From the NCBI GenBank assembly GCA_964581885.1, contig CAZOPS010000005.1, positions 1-29,827 of the forward strand: a stretch of 29,827 nucleotides of DNA, in the 5' to 3' direction. Of this stretch, positions 22,783 to 29,807 are shown in pieces. Made by a program: the position numbers and the translations under genes. Source of the stretch: JAYEID01 sp964581885. Lineage in GTDB: Bacteria; Patescibacteriota; WWE3; JAUXAW01; JAYEID01. How positions within the stretch are numbered: the first letter of the stretch is position 1; each line of letters starts with the position of its first letter. Under the pieces are notes generated by a model that worked only from the letters and a program-made list of their open reading frames with translations, was not told the DNA's origin and did no database searches.

Positions 22783-22857
22783 ACACTTTACCATTCTTTT
22801 CACTCGAAAAGAGTTGTTAAGAGTAGTAAAGAAGTAGTAAAGTGTTGTTAAGTAATT
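22783..22857. repeat. Inverted-repeat cluster upstream of the AI-2E permease gene
   Basis: ACACTTTAC (22783-22791) mirrors GTAAAGTGT (22837-22845) around a TCTTTTC-ACTC-GAAAAGA hairpin (22795-22812) and GTAGTAAAG repeats. The same pieces (CTTTTC-GT-GAAAAG, GTAAAG, CTTAACTAC) occur at 29070-29189. These are either regulatory sites or a small repeat family. Confidence 0.5.
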
Positions 22858-23838
22858 ATGAGTACTGAAATTCGTATTACATCCAGAGCAATTTTAACCA
22901 CCCTGCTAGTTCTTTTTGGGATGTGGCTTTTTATTCAGCTTAAAGGCGTCTTCCTAGTTATTTTTGTTGGCGCTCTTTTAGCTTTGGCGTTGGACCCCTT
23001 GGTTGATTGGCTTGTGCAACGCGGTTTGCGACGGGACATTGCTGTTTTTGTGGTTATTGTTTTTCTTCTAGCATTCTTTTTTGGATTTGGTGCATTGGGG
23101 ATATCACCTCTTGTGGAACAGACCTCTCGTTTTATTCAGCAACTTCCGCGCCTCTTAGAGCAGGCCACACAGGCTCCTGGTTCGCCTGAATATCTCCAGC
23201 GGTGGGGTGAGCAGCTTGGTGAGCAGCTTGGTACCATCTCTACAGATGTTCTTCGCGTAACGTGGGGCGCTTTTTCCGGAGCATTTTCTGTTACCTCAGC
23301 TCTAGTTTTTACTGTTTATATTCTTTTAGATTTGGAAAATCTTAAGCGGCTGCTGAAGTCTCTTCTTAGAAAAGCGGATCACAGTGCAGCTGACAAAATT
23401 ATTGATGAAATTGAAAGTAAGTTGGGAGACTGGCTACGTGGGGAGATTTTTCTTATGTTTATTATTGGTAGTTTTACTTATCTTGGCCTTTCCTTGCTTA
23501 ATGTTCGTTATGCATTACCAGTAGCGCTTATTGCCGGTCTTCTTGAAATTGTTCCTATTATTGGACCTATTGTTTCTATTTTTCCTGCAGCTGTGGTTGG
23601 CTTTTCTTCCTCTCTTTGGGCAGGGTTTGGAGCAGTGGCTGTAGTTATTCTTGTTCAGCAATTAGAAAATCATGTTATTGTTCCCCGGGTAATGAAAAGT
23701 GTTGTGGGTTTCAATCCCTTGGTGACGATGATCCTTCTTTTGGCTGGGGGAAGATTGTTTGGTATTGTGGGTGCTTTCTTTGCTATTCCAACTGCGCTTG
23801 TTGCACAGATCCTTCTTGGGCATTTTCTTGATTTATAG
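22858..23838 (+). CDS. AI-2E family transporter (PerM/YdiK type)
   Basis: A 326-residue integral membrane protein with about 7-8 hydrophobic segments: two near the N-terminus (15-55), one at about 60-83, one after the soluble loop (about 145-160), and four in the last 130 residues. The C-terminal block ALIAGLLEIVPIIGPIVSIFPAAVVGF and LVQQLENHVIVPRVMKSVVGFNPLVTMILLLAGGRLFGIVGAFFAIP is the family signature. Members include an autoinducer-2 exporter, Na+/H+ antiporters and uncharacterised permeases, so the substrate is unknown. Its upstream region holds inverted repeats. Confidence 0.93.
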   Translation: MSTEIRITSRAILTTLLVLFGMWLFIQLKGVFLVIFVGALLALALDPLVDWLVQRGLRRDIAVFVVIVFLLAFFFGFGALGISPLVEQTSRFIQQLPRLLEQATQAPGSPEYLQRWGEQLGEQLGTISTDVLRVTWGAFSGAFSVTSALVFTVYILLDLENLKRLLKSLLRKADHSAADKIIDEIESKLGDWLRGEIFLMFIIGSFTYLGLSLLNVRYALPVALIAGLLEIVPIIGPIVSIFPAAVVGFSSSLWAGFGAVAVVILVQQLENHVIVPRVMKSVVGFNPLVTMILLLAGGRLFGIVGAFFAIPTALVAQILLGHFLDL

Positions 23839-24080
23839 AGAAATTAGTAAATAGCTGTAAGTAATTAGTCCGCCAACCGGCGAAGTTAGCTGGTAGGGAC
23901 TGAAGACTCTATCATCCGTGATCCCCGGTAAGTCAGGGTTGGGATTCCAGAGTAGCAATTTTTAATAGTCTGTTGTTGGTTGCTGATAGCGGAAGGTGGA
24001 TAGCTGAAAGCTGAACACCGAGGGCTGACAGTTGGTAGCGATGAATAGGCGCGGAAGTTGGGCTTTGTATAGCAAAAAAT
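23839..24080. repeat. Gene-free repeat-rich gap upstream of rnpB
   Basis: AGTAAATAG/AGTAATTAGT repeats and the CGCC-AACC-GGCG hairpin (23871-23882) match the element in front of recA. Further on are GCTGATAGC...GATAGCTGAAAGCTGA-type words. No supportable gene was seen. Confidence 0.4.
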
Positions 24081-24089
24081 CGGGAAGTA

Positions 24090-24098
24090 TGTTATAAT
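24090..24098 (+). promoter_or_regulatory. Extended -10 promoter (TGT-TATAAT) of rnpB
   Basis: A perfect TATAAT (24093-24098) with TG at 24090-24091 lies 6 nt before the predicted 5' end of the RNA at 24105. No good -35 box is visible, as expected for an extended -10 promoter. Confidence 0.75.
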
Positions 24099-24104
24099 AT
24101 CAGT

Positions 24105-24584
24105 GCTTGGGAAGAAGAGCGGTCGCTCCCGATTCATCGGGAGAGGAAAGTCCAGACTGCAGAGGGCAAGGGATCGGGGCGCAAGCCCCGGCTAGTAACC
24201 CGCCTTTTCGGCGGATGAACAGCCGGTGTCCAAAGCTTGAAAAGGCTTCGGAACAGGTGGTGAATTAACACTACCTGAGAGCAACAGAGACGATCTTCTG
24301 GCTAAACCACTAACAAGTGACATTTTTTTGACACTTGGGCATGCTGGAAGCTGAAACGGGCAATCCCACCCGCAGCAATCCACGAATCCACGCCCTCCCT
24401 AATCCGCTTGGTGGCGGAGGAGGGAACAAGTCTGCCCGGCAATACTCCCTTTGGGAGGGGCGGGACAAGTTGGAGCGCAAAACCCTGTATCGTATGGTAC
24501 GGGGTAGATAGATGACACGCTAGTTCCGACCCGTCAGTTGGCGGGATCGGGATGAACAGAATCTGGCTTATTCTCTTCCCAAGC
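24105..24584 (+). ncRNA. rnpB: RNase P RNA (bacterial)
   Basis: The catalytic RNA of RNase P, which trims tRNA 5' leaders. The 5' conserved block GAGGAAAGTCCAGACTGCAG (about 24144-24163) and the 3' block ACAGAATCTGGCTTAT (24556-24571) are hallmark RNase P sequences. GCTTGGGAAG at 24105 pairs exactly with CTTCCCAAGC at 24575-24584 as helix P1. Also seen: AGAGCAACAGAGACGA, GGAGCGCAAAACCC and TAGATAGATGACACGC. At about 480 nt it is longer than the usual 350-400, with extra hairpins such as CTCCCGATTCATCGGGAG (24125-24142) and CCCGTCAGTTGGCGGG (about 24527-24545). The 3' P1 strand is shared with the terminator stem. Confidence 0.95.
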
Positions 24585-24620
24585 ATTTTAAACCAAGCTA
24601 AAATGCTTGGCCTTTTTTTT
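24579..24620 (+). terminator. Rho-independent terminator of rnpB
   Basis: CCAAGCATTTTA (24579-24590) pairs perfectly with TAAAATGCTTGG (24599-24610) and is followed by CC and eight T. Its left arm overlaps the 3' strand of helix P1. Confidence 0.93.
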
Positions 24621-24637
24621 GTTAAGGAAATCTTATG

Positions 24638-24646
24638 TGCTAGGAT
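24638..24646 (+). promoter_or_regulatory. Extended -10 box (TGC-TAGGAT) fixing the comM start
   Basis: TG at 24638-24639 and TAGGAT at 24641-24646 are followed by 10 nt and then the ATG at 24657. An upstream in-frame ATG (24552) lies inside rnpB and is rejected. Confidence 0.55.
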
Positions 24647-24656
24647 AAAGTTGACA

Positions 24657-26207
24657 ATGCTTGCCAAAGTTTTTTCTGGGGCAGCGGTAGGATTGGAGAG
24701 TGTGCCAGTGGAAGTTGAGGTTGATATTCAAAAGAGAGGCTTACCTGCTTTTAAGGTAGTTGGATTGCCTGATAAAGCCGTGGAGGAGGCTCGGGAAAGA
24801 GTTCGTTCTGCCCTTATAAATTCAGGAGCTACCTTTCCCAATTACAAGATAACAGTTAATTTAGCGCCTGCTGATTTGCCCAAGAAGGGCCCTTCTTACG
24901 ATTTACCCTTAGCTTTAGGTATACTCTTTGCTTCTGGACAATTACAGAAGGATGTGTCGGACTCTCTTGTTATTGGGGAGCTATCTTTAGATGGTTCAGT
25001 AAGACATGTTCCAGGTGTGTTGCCTTTGGTGCTTATGGCTAGGGAGGAGGGATTCAAGCGCGTTTTTCTTCCAGCGGATGACGCTGCAGAGGCCGCTGTA
25101 ATTTCAGGGATCGAGATTTTGCCAGTAGAGACAATTAACGAGCTCTTTTATCACCTACGCGATTTGGAGGAGATAAAGCCATCTCCTCCTGTGGATATAT
25201 CCAAACTAGTGAGGGAAACCAGTGAGTATGAGTATGATTTTGCGTATATTAAAGGTCAAGAGTCCGCTAAAAGAGCTTTGGAAATTGCAGCTGCAGGTGG
25301 CCACAATGTTTTAATGTCAGGACCTCCAGGATCTGGCAAGACTCTATTGGCTAGGGCTTTCCCTTCTATTTTACCTAGAATGACGGAAGGTGAGGCTTTA
25401 GAGGTTACTAAAATTTATTCTATTGCTGGTAAGCTTCCTCGGAAAAGTCCCCTCATTTGCCAGCGCCCTTTTCGTTCGCCTCACCATACCACCTCTCGTG
25501 TAGGTCTTATTGGGGGTGGAAATATCCCTAGTCCCGGAGAAATTTCTTTGGCCCACCGGGGAGTTCTTTTTCTGGATGAGCTGCCTGAGTTTCCTCGGCA
25601 TGTTTTGGAAAGCTTGCGCCAGCCTTTAGAAGATGGGGTAGTTACTATTTCTAGAGCTCGTGCTACATCGGCTTTTCCCACGCGGTTTGTCTTGTTGGCA
25701 GCGCAAAACCCGTGTCCTTGTGGTTTCTATGGGTGCCCGGATCGTGTATGCACTTGTACACACGCGGAGGTTCGGCGTTATAAGAAGAAGATTTCTGGTC
25801 CCTTGCTAGATAGAATTGATTTTTATGTGGAGGTCCCGCGGGTTAAAACTGAGAAACTTTTTTCAAAGGAGGCGGAATCGGGAGAGCTGTCTTCCCTCAT
25901 TCGAAAGAGGGTTCAAGCTGCGCGTGAGCTCCAACTAGCTAGGTATCGGGAGACGGGTATTAAGTCCAATTCGGAAATGGGTTCTAAAGTGATTCGAAGG
26001 TATTGTGTTCTTGAGTCTGAAAGTGAAGCTGTCCTTCGCCATGCAGTTTCTCAGAAGAAGCTTTCAGCGCGTGCTTACCATAAGGTATTGAAAATCTCGC
26101 GAACTATAGCGGATTTGGATGGTACAGAAAAGATAGAACCACAACAAGTGGCTGAGGCTTTGAATTATCGACACCGTAGTACTCGGGAATTGATGGCTGC
26201 TGGGTAG
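24657..26207 (+). CDS. comM: ComM-like Mg-chelatase-family AAA+ ATPase
   Basis: A 516-residue ATPase of the YifB/ComM family; ComM is a hexameric branch-migration helicase in natural transformation, and homologs occur in non-competent bacteria. The N-terminal domain begins MLAKVFSGAAVGLESVPVEVEVDIQKRGLPAFKVVGLPDKAVEEARERVRSAL. The chelatase AAA+ core has Walker A GPPGSGKT (222-229), FRSPHHTTSRVGLIGGG, Walker B GVLFLDELPEF, and NPCPCGFYGCPDRVCTC, a cysteine cluster typical of the family. The C-terminal SARAYHKVLKISRTIADLDG...EALNYR is conserved. A frame extending to 24552 would add 35 residues overlapping rnpB and its terminator. Confidence 0.95.
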   Translation: MLAKVFSGAAVGLESVPVEVEVDIQKRGLPAFKVVGLPDKAVEEARERVRSALINSGATFPNYKITVNLAPADLPKKGPSYDLPLALGILFASGQLQKDVSDSLVIGELSLDGSVRHVPGVLPLVLMAREEGFKRVFLPADDAAEAAVISGIEILPVETINELFYHLRDLEEIKPSPPVDISKLVRETSEYEYDFAYIKGQESAKRALEIAAAGGHNVLMSGPPGSGKTLLARAFPSILPRMTEGEALEVTKIYSIAGKLPRKSPLICQRPFRSPHHTTSRVGLIGGGNIPSPGEISLAHRGVLFLDELPEFPRHVLESLRQPLEDGVVTISRARATSAFPTRFVLLAAQNPCPCGFYGCPDRVCTCTHAEVRRYKKKISGPLLDRIDFYVEVPRVKTEKLFSKEAESGELSSLIRKRVQAARELQLARYRETGIKSNSEMGSKVIRRYCVLESESEAVLRHAVSQKKLSARAYHKVLKISRTIADLDGTEKIEPQQVAEALNYRHRSTRELMAAG

Positions 26208-26229
26208 AGGTGGTATCAAAAATTATGCT

Positions 26230-26655
26230 TTAGAAGGGTATGCTATCCTCGTCAATGTCTTCGTCTGCAGTTTCTGGTTCTGGTTGCGAAGTGGAGGTCC
26301 CACCTTCTTCTTTAGTTGAATCCCCTTTGTTTCTGGGAATAACGAAATTTTGGGCTTGGACTTCGGTTGCGTACCTCTTGCGGTTGTCGTCGCCTTCCCA
26401 GCTTCGCGTTTGCAGCCGCCCTTCTACGTAAAGATAATCTCCCTTGGAAATTTGCTCATCAATTATTTCTGCTTGTCGTCCCCAAAACACACAAGTCGTA
26501 AATTGCGGTACATCTACCCATTCTTTGTCTTTCTGGTAAGAATACGAGGTTGCAATTCTTAAGTTTAGTACTGCTCTTCCAGAAGGGGTGTAACGCAAGT
26601 TAGGATCGTTAGCAGCTCTGCCTAGCAGTGTTACTCTATTAATATAAAAAGCCAT
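26230..26655 (-). CDS. ssb: Single-stranded DNA-binding protein
   Basis: A 141-residue SSB with an N-terminal OB fold: INRVTLLGRAANDPNLRYTPSGRAVLNLRIATSYSY, then DVPQFTTCVFWGRQAEIIDEQISKGDYLYVEGRLQTRSW. A low-complexity Glu/Ser linker follows, ending in DEDIDEDSIPF, the conserved acidic tip that contacts partner repair and replication proteins. Length is normal for a small-genome SSB. The start at 26655 has a perfect Shine-Dalgarno sequence 5 nt upstream. It is convergent with comM (22 nt between the ends). Confidence 0.97.
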   Translation of the reverse strand: MAFYINRVTLLGRAANDPNLRYTPSGRAVLNLRIATSYSYQKDKEWVDVPQFTTCVFWGRQAEIIDEQISKGDYLYVEGRLQTRSWEGDDNRKRYATEVQAQNFVIPRNKGDSTKEEGGTSTSQPEPETADEDIDEDSIPF

Positions 26656-26660
26656 AAATT

Positions 26661-26671
26661 ATCACCTCCTT
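26661..26671 (-). promoter_or_regulatory. Full-length Shine-Dalgarno sequence of ssb
   Basis: On the minus strand AAGGAGGTGAT lies 5 nt before the ATG at 26655 and is perfectly complementary to the canonical 16S 3' end. Confidence 0.85.
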
Positions 26672-26715
26672 GTCTTTATGAGTTTATTTAAGCATTTAAT
26701 GTTGAGAATGTATAG

Positions 26716-26919
26716 ACCTTTTTAAAGGGTAACTATCTCGGTAGCTATGGAAAAATTTCGTCACCGAATGCACAGCTGCGGACGGGCGATTCTACTGGCT
26801 CTGTAACTAAGCCGGTAAAGTTAGAGACCGGAGCTACTGTTCAAACTCCGATGTTTATAGAAAATGGGGATAAAATTGTGGTGAATACTCAAACTGGTGG
26901 GTATGTGCAACGTGTTTAG
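26716..26919 (+). pseudogene. Remnant of elongation factor P (C-terminal domain III)
   Basis: A reading frame of 67 codons runs from just after a TAG (26713-26715) to TAG 26917-26919. From about 26776 it encodes LRTGDSTGSVTKPVKLETGA and then TVQTPMFIENGDKIVVNTQTGGYVQRV. This matches the EF-P C-terminal pattern GDTxxGxTKPxxLETGxxxxVPxFINxGDxIxVxTxTGxYxxRV. No in-frame ATG, GTG or TTG precedes the domain, and domains I-II are missing: the sequence upstream is the ssb leader. It is most simply a truncated duplicate left by rearrangement, with the intact efp elsewhere. It overlaps the stop of the minus-strand gene at 26916 by a few bases. Confidence 0.75.
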
Positions 26920-27209
26920 CTTATTATCTTTTCAAAAAACGGGAGCCACTGCGGTTGTGTAATAGTCAGACAGGCAATAATCAGGAAGATTAACGTTGTT
27001 ATTAAGAGTGATTTTTTAATATCTTCTCGCACGAAGAAAAAAGAGTTTTCCCCATTATTCTTAACCGTATGGACATTATTTCCGGGGATGTTGTTTGGGG
27101 AGGGCGTTGTTTCTCCTTTTGTGGCAGTAGACTTATTCCCTTTAAGTTGGGCTCGGAGTATTTCAACCTGCCTTCGCAACTCTTTTACTTCTTGTTTGTT
27201 GTCAGACAT
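26916..27209 (-). CDS. Small coiled-coil, C-terminally anchored membrane protein
   Basis: A 97-residue protein of unknown function. Residues about 5-24 (QEVKELRRQVEILRAQLKG) form a short amphipathic helix or coiled coil, 25-55 are polar and Asn/Thr/Pro-rich, and 67-85 (SLLITTLIFLIIACLTI) form one membrane helix near the C-terminus. That it is real is supported by a consensus extended -10 box exactly 10 nt before its ATG. It has no recognisable family. It is divergent from the DUF4446 gene. Confidence 0.65.
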   Translation of the reverse strand: MSDNKQEVKELRRQVEILRAQLKGNKSTATKGETTPSPNNIPGNNVHTVKNNGENSFFFVREDIKKSLLITTLIFLIIACLTITQPQWLPFFEKIIS

Positions 27210-27219
27210 ACTAGAAAGT

Positions 27220-27228
27220 ATTATAACA
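27220..27228 (-). promoter_or_regulatory. Extended -10 promoter (TGT-TATAAT) of the small membrane protein gene
   Basis: On the minus strand TG-T-TATAAT is followed by 10 nt and then the ATG at 27209. Confidence 0.65.
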
Positions 27229-27260
27229 TGAGTGAGCTGGTTGACATTTTTAAGATGTCT

Positions 27261-27269
27261 TGCTAGTTT
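27261..27269 (+). promoter_or_regulatory. Extended -10 box (TGC-TAGTTT) of the DUF4446 gene
   Basis: TG at 27261-27262 and TAGTTT at 27264-27269 lie 7 nt before ATG 27277 and 4 nt before ATG 27274. The box lies inside the longer reading frame that begins at 27232, arguing against that start. Confidence 0.45.
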
Positions 27270-27276
27270 GAGAATG

Positions 27277-27765
27277 ATGAACCCAAATTTTATTCAGACT
27301 CTTTGGCAACCCCCTGTTGTTCTAGGTATTTTGGGTCTCGTTTTGGTTTGGGTTTTGGCGCTTACGGTGCTCTATTGGCGAGCTGTGAGGCATTATCACC
27401 GATTGACTAGAGAAGTAAAAGGGGTGAATTTGCAAAAGATTTTGGAGGAATATTTGAAGTGGGCAGGTGAAAACACAGAAAATATAAAGCAGCTTTCCGA
27501 GCGGTTAGACAGAGTTCAGCAAGATGCTAAATTTCATTTTCAAAGGGTTGGTTTGGTGCGATTTAACCCTTTTGAAGATGCTGGTGGTAACCAATCATTT
27601 GCACTTGCTCTTTTGGATGGTGATAATACAGGAATTGTAATTTCTTCTCTCCATGGACGTGAGGTAACAAGAATGTATGGTAAGCCAGTAAAGGAGGGTT
27701 TGGAAGCTGGCTATGAATTTTCGGAGGAGGAGAAAGAAGCTATAAAGAAAGCTATTGAATCTTGA
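27277..27765 (+). CDS. DUF4446 family membrane protein
   Basis: A 162-residue protein. N-terminal membrane segment about 14-33 (VVLGILGLVLVWVLALTVLYW), then a helical region LQKILEEYLKWAGENTENIKQLSERLDRVQQ, then VGLVRFNPFEDAGGNQSFALALLDGDNTGIVISSLHGREVTRMYGKPV, the conserved core of DUF4446, and a Glu-rich end. The family is widespread in Gram-positive-type bacteria with no established function. The start is taken as ATG 27277 (27274 is also possible) because the promoter overlaps the upstream part of the frame. Confidence 0.88.
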   Translation: MNPNFIQTLWQPPVVLGILGLVLVWVLALTVLYWRAVRHYHRLTREVKGVNLQKILEEYLKWAGENTENIKQLSERLDRVQQDAKFHFQRVGLVRFNPFEDAGGNQSFALALLDGDNTGIVISSLHGREVTRMYGKPVKEGLEAGYEFSEEEKEAIKKAIES

Positions 27766-27814
27766 AAGTAGTTGTGTACTTGGCTGAGCGCTATTATTAT
27801 CTAAGACCTCGATA

Positions 27815-29038
27815 ATGAATAAATTTGAAGAATTAAAAATTAGAATTCAGGTTTGGTGGGAAAACGCAACCGAGACCCACCGCTATTTGGTGATAGGTTT
27901 GGGAGGTGCTCTGGGATTGGCAATAATCTTATATGCAGGATTTTCTTTTTTCCAAGGGCGAGGCTATAAACTTATAAATCCTTTGGACTCGGATAAATCT
28001 TCAGGAGAAGGTGTGCCCAGACCTTTTGCTGAAGGCGAAAGAACGGAGCCAGCGCCCATAAATGGAGTTCTTTATACAGAAGAAGAAGCGAATCTTTTTA
28101 TGAACCGCCGCCCTTTGGCAGTTATGATTAATAATCATCCTGATGCTCGTCCTCAATTTGGTTTGTCTAAGGCAGACCTGGTTTATGAAGCAGTGGCAGA
28201 GGGTGGTATAACTCGGCTTCTGGCCCTTTTCCATGCTCAGGATGTAGATAAGATTGGTCCGGTGCGTTCGGCCCGGGTTTATTATGAGGATTGGGCTGCA
28301 GAATTTAATTCCTGGTACGCTCATTGGGGTGGGGCTTATATGGATGCTGATGACAAAGCTAATCAAAATAATCCTAATTATGATTTTACTTGCCACCCCG
28401 AGGCAGATTCCTACGCAAAAATTAATAGAATTAATTTGCCCTCTTTGGATCAAATGTGGTTGGGTACTGCTGCTTATTGGCGGGATGACGGGCGTGGTGT
28501 GGCCTCGGAGCATACTGGATATACTTCTACGTTCAAACTTTGGCAAGAGGCTCCAAGAAAGTATCCTGGTTGGGAAGGTTACGATAAATTTGAGCAGTGG
28601 GAGTTTAAGGACGATAATCCTGCCCAGACTCCCACTGCAACGCAAATAAGCTTTAACTTTTGGGATATTCCTTCCTTTGCTGTGAGGTGGAAGTATGTTC
28701 CCGAAGAGAATAACTACCAACGTTATCAAGGTGGAGAGTTGCAGGTTGATGCTGGAGCTGACAGTTCTCCCCTAGTGGCTAAAAATGTTATTTTGCAATT
28801 CATGAGAGAAACCTCGTTTAATGATCAGAAAAAGCATCTTAATTATGAGACTATTGGGTCAGGTGATGCCCAAATATTTCTCGACGGGCGAGAGGTTAAA
28901 GGAACTTGGGAGAAGAAAGAGATTCGCAAGAGAACAAAATTCTACGACCAACAAGGTAACGAAGTTGATTTTAATCGGGGTCAGATTTGGATTGAGGTTG
29001 TCCCTGCTTCAAATATAGAAAATGTGGAAATAAGTTAG
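27815..29038 (+). CDS. DUF3048 (YerB-like) membrane-anchored protein
   Basis: A 407-residue extracytoplasmic protein with one membrane segment (about 24-45). The DUF3048 N-terminal domain starts around 97: RRPLAVMINNHPDARPQFGLSKADLVYEAVAEGGITRLLALFHAQDVDKIGPVRSARVYYEDWAAEFNSWYAHWGG. The C-terminal DUF3048_C part includes ARGWKY-like VRWKYVPEENNYQRYQGG and the closing GQIWIEVVP. Firmicute homologs such as YerB are lipoproteins; here no lipobox is present and a membrane helix replaces it. The function is unknown. It follows the DUF4446 gene by 49 nt. Confidence 0.92.
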   Translation: MNKFEELKIRIQVWWENATETHRYLVIGLGGALGLAIILYAGFSFFQGRGYKLINPLDSDKSSGEGVPRPFAEGERTEPAPINGVLYTEEEANLFMNRRPLAVMINNHPDARPQFGLSKADLVYEAVAEGGITRLLALFHAQDVDKIGPVRSARVYYEDWAAEFNSWYAHWGGAYMDADDKANQNNPNYDFTCHPEADSYAKINRINLPSLDQMWLGTAAYWRDDGRGVASEHTGYTSTFKLWQEAPRKYPGWEGYDKFEQWEFKDDNPAQTPTATQISFNFWDIPSFAVRWKYVPEENNYQRYQGGELQVDAGADSSPLVAKNVILQFMRETSFNDQKKHLNYETIGSGDAQIFLDGREVKGTWEKKEIRKRTKFYDQQGNEVDFNRGQIWIEVVPASNIENVEIS

Positions 29039-29069
29039 GGTGGCGCCCGTACCTTAATGTTTGTGTTTT

Positions 29070-29189
29070 CTTTTCGTGAAAAGTATAGTAAAGCGTGGTA
29101 AGGAATTGCTGAGTATTGTTTAGATTCAGTTTTTGAATGCCTCTTAACTACACTTTACTACTTCTTAACTATACTTAACTATACTTAAC
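29070..29189. repeat. Inverted and tandem repeats before the HTH gene
   Basis: A CTTTTC-GT-GAAAAG hairpin (29070-29083) is followed by GTATAGTAAAG. The reverse-complement set CTTAACTACACTTTACTAC starts at 29143, followed by about 2.6 tandem copies of the 10-mer CTTAACTATA (29164-29189). The same words appear at 22783-22857. The 10-bp period, about one DNA turn, suits protein binding. Confidence 0.55.
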
Positions 29190-29231
29190 GAATACTTGAT
29201 GCGCTGACTTTAGTTTAAGGTACTCTTGCTC

Positions 29232-29807
29232 ATGTTAGAAGATTTATTTACTTCAAAGGTCCGTGTTGATATGTTAAAACTCTTTCTCTTAGATGTGGAG
29301 GAAGAGTACTATGTTCGCGAGATTACGAGGGCTGTGGGTACAGAAATAAATGCTGTTCGACGTGAGCTTCAAAATTTGGAAGATTTAAAATTAGTGGAAA
29401 AGTGGCGGAGGGGCAACCGTCTCTACTACAAGATTGTGGCTGATCACCCTTTTTATGACCCTCTGTTGGTGTTGATTGCGCATGAGGCAGGGCTAGGGGG
29501 ACTCATTGTTAAGCACAAGAGAAAACTAGGTAATATTAAGTATGCATTTATAGCTAAGGCTTTGCCCAAAGGAAGGGTACCGAGTGAGGATGATGTGGAC
29601 CTGGTTCTTGTGGGAGACATTAATGTAGAGGTTCTTAAACAATATGTTCGCAAGGCTGAGAAAGAGCACGATCACGAAATTAATTATATGGTTCTTTCCG
29701 AAACAGAGTTCAATGCCCTAAAGTCTCGCAAAGACGCGTTTATTAGTAAAATTCTTACTATTCCACGGATAATGCTCTTAGGTGACGAGGAAGAGATGGT
29801 CGAGTAG
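29232..29807 (+). CDS. Winged-helix regulator fused to a nucleotidyltransferase-like domain
   Basis: A 191-residue protein. The N-terminal winged helix (about 1-75) reads FTSKVRVDMLKLFLLDVEEEYYVREITRAVGTEINAVRRELQNLEDLKLVEKWRRGNRLYYK. The C-terminal half (about 100-185) has the layout of MNT-type nucleotidyltransferase domains, with DDVDLVLVGD and then HEINYMVLSETEFNALKSRKDAFISKILTIPRIMLLGDEEE. The usual GSxxxG before the Asp pair is replaced by AKALPKG, so catalysis is doubtful and a sensor or structural role is likely. The start is ATG 29232; a TTG two codons earlier is less likely. Tandem 10-bp repeats lie just upstream and could be its operator. Confidence 0.8.
   Translation: MLEDLFTSKVRVDMLKLFLLDVEEEYYVREITRAVGTEINAVRRELQNLEDLKLVEKWRRGNRLYYKIVADHPFYDPLLVLIAHEAGLGGLIVKHKRKLGNIKYAFIAKALPKGRVPSEDDVDLVLVGDINVEVLKQYVRKAEKEHDHEINYMVLSETEFNALKSRKDAFISKILTIPRIMLLGDEEEMVE

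Noticed and set aside
24552..24656. N-terminal extension of ComM
   Set aside because: It overlaps the 3' end of rnpB and its terminator; the family domain begins exactly at ATG 24657.
26776..26919. Stand-alone small OB-fold protein
   Set aside because: No in-frame ATG, GTG or TTG with a ribosome site precedes the conserved part, so a truncated efp copy is simpler.
28001..28729. A 242-codon minus-strand open frame
   Set aside because: It is antisense to the DUF3048 gene and has no recognisable domain; the plus-strand product matches a known family over its whole length.
29143..29189. CRISPR-like tandem repeats
   Set aside because: The repeat unit is only 10 bp with no spacers and no cas genes; it fits a binding-site array or a simple repeat.
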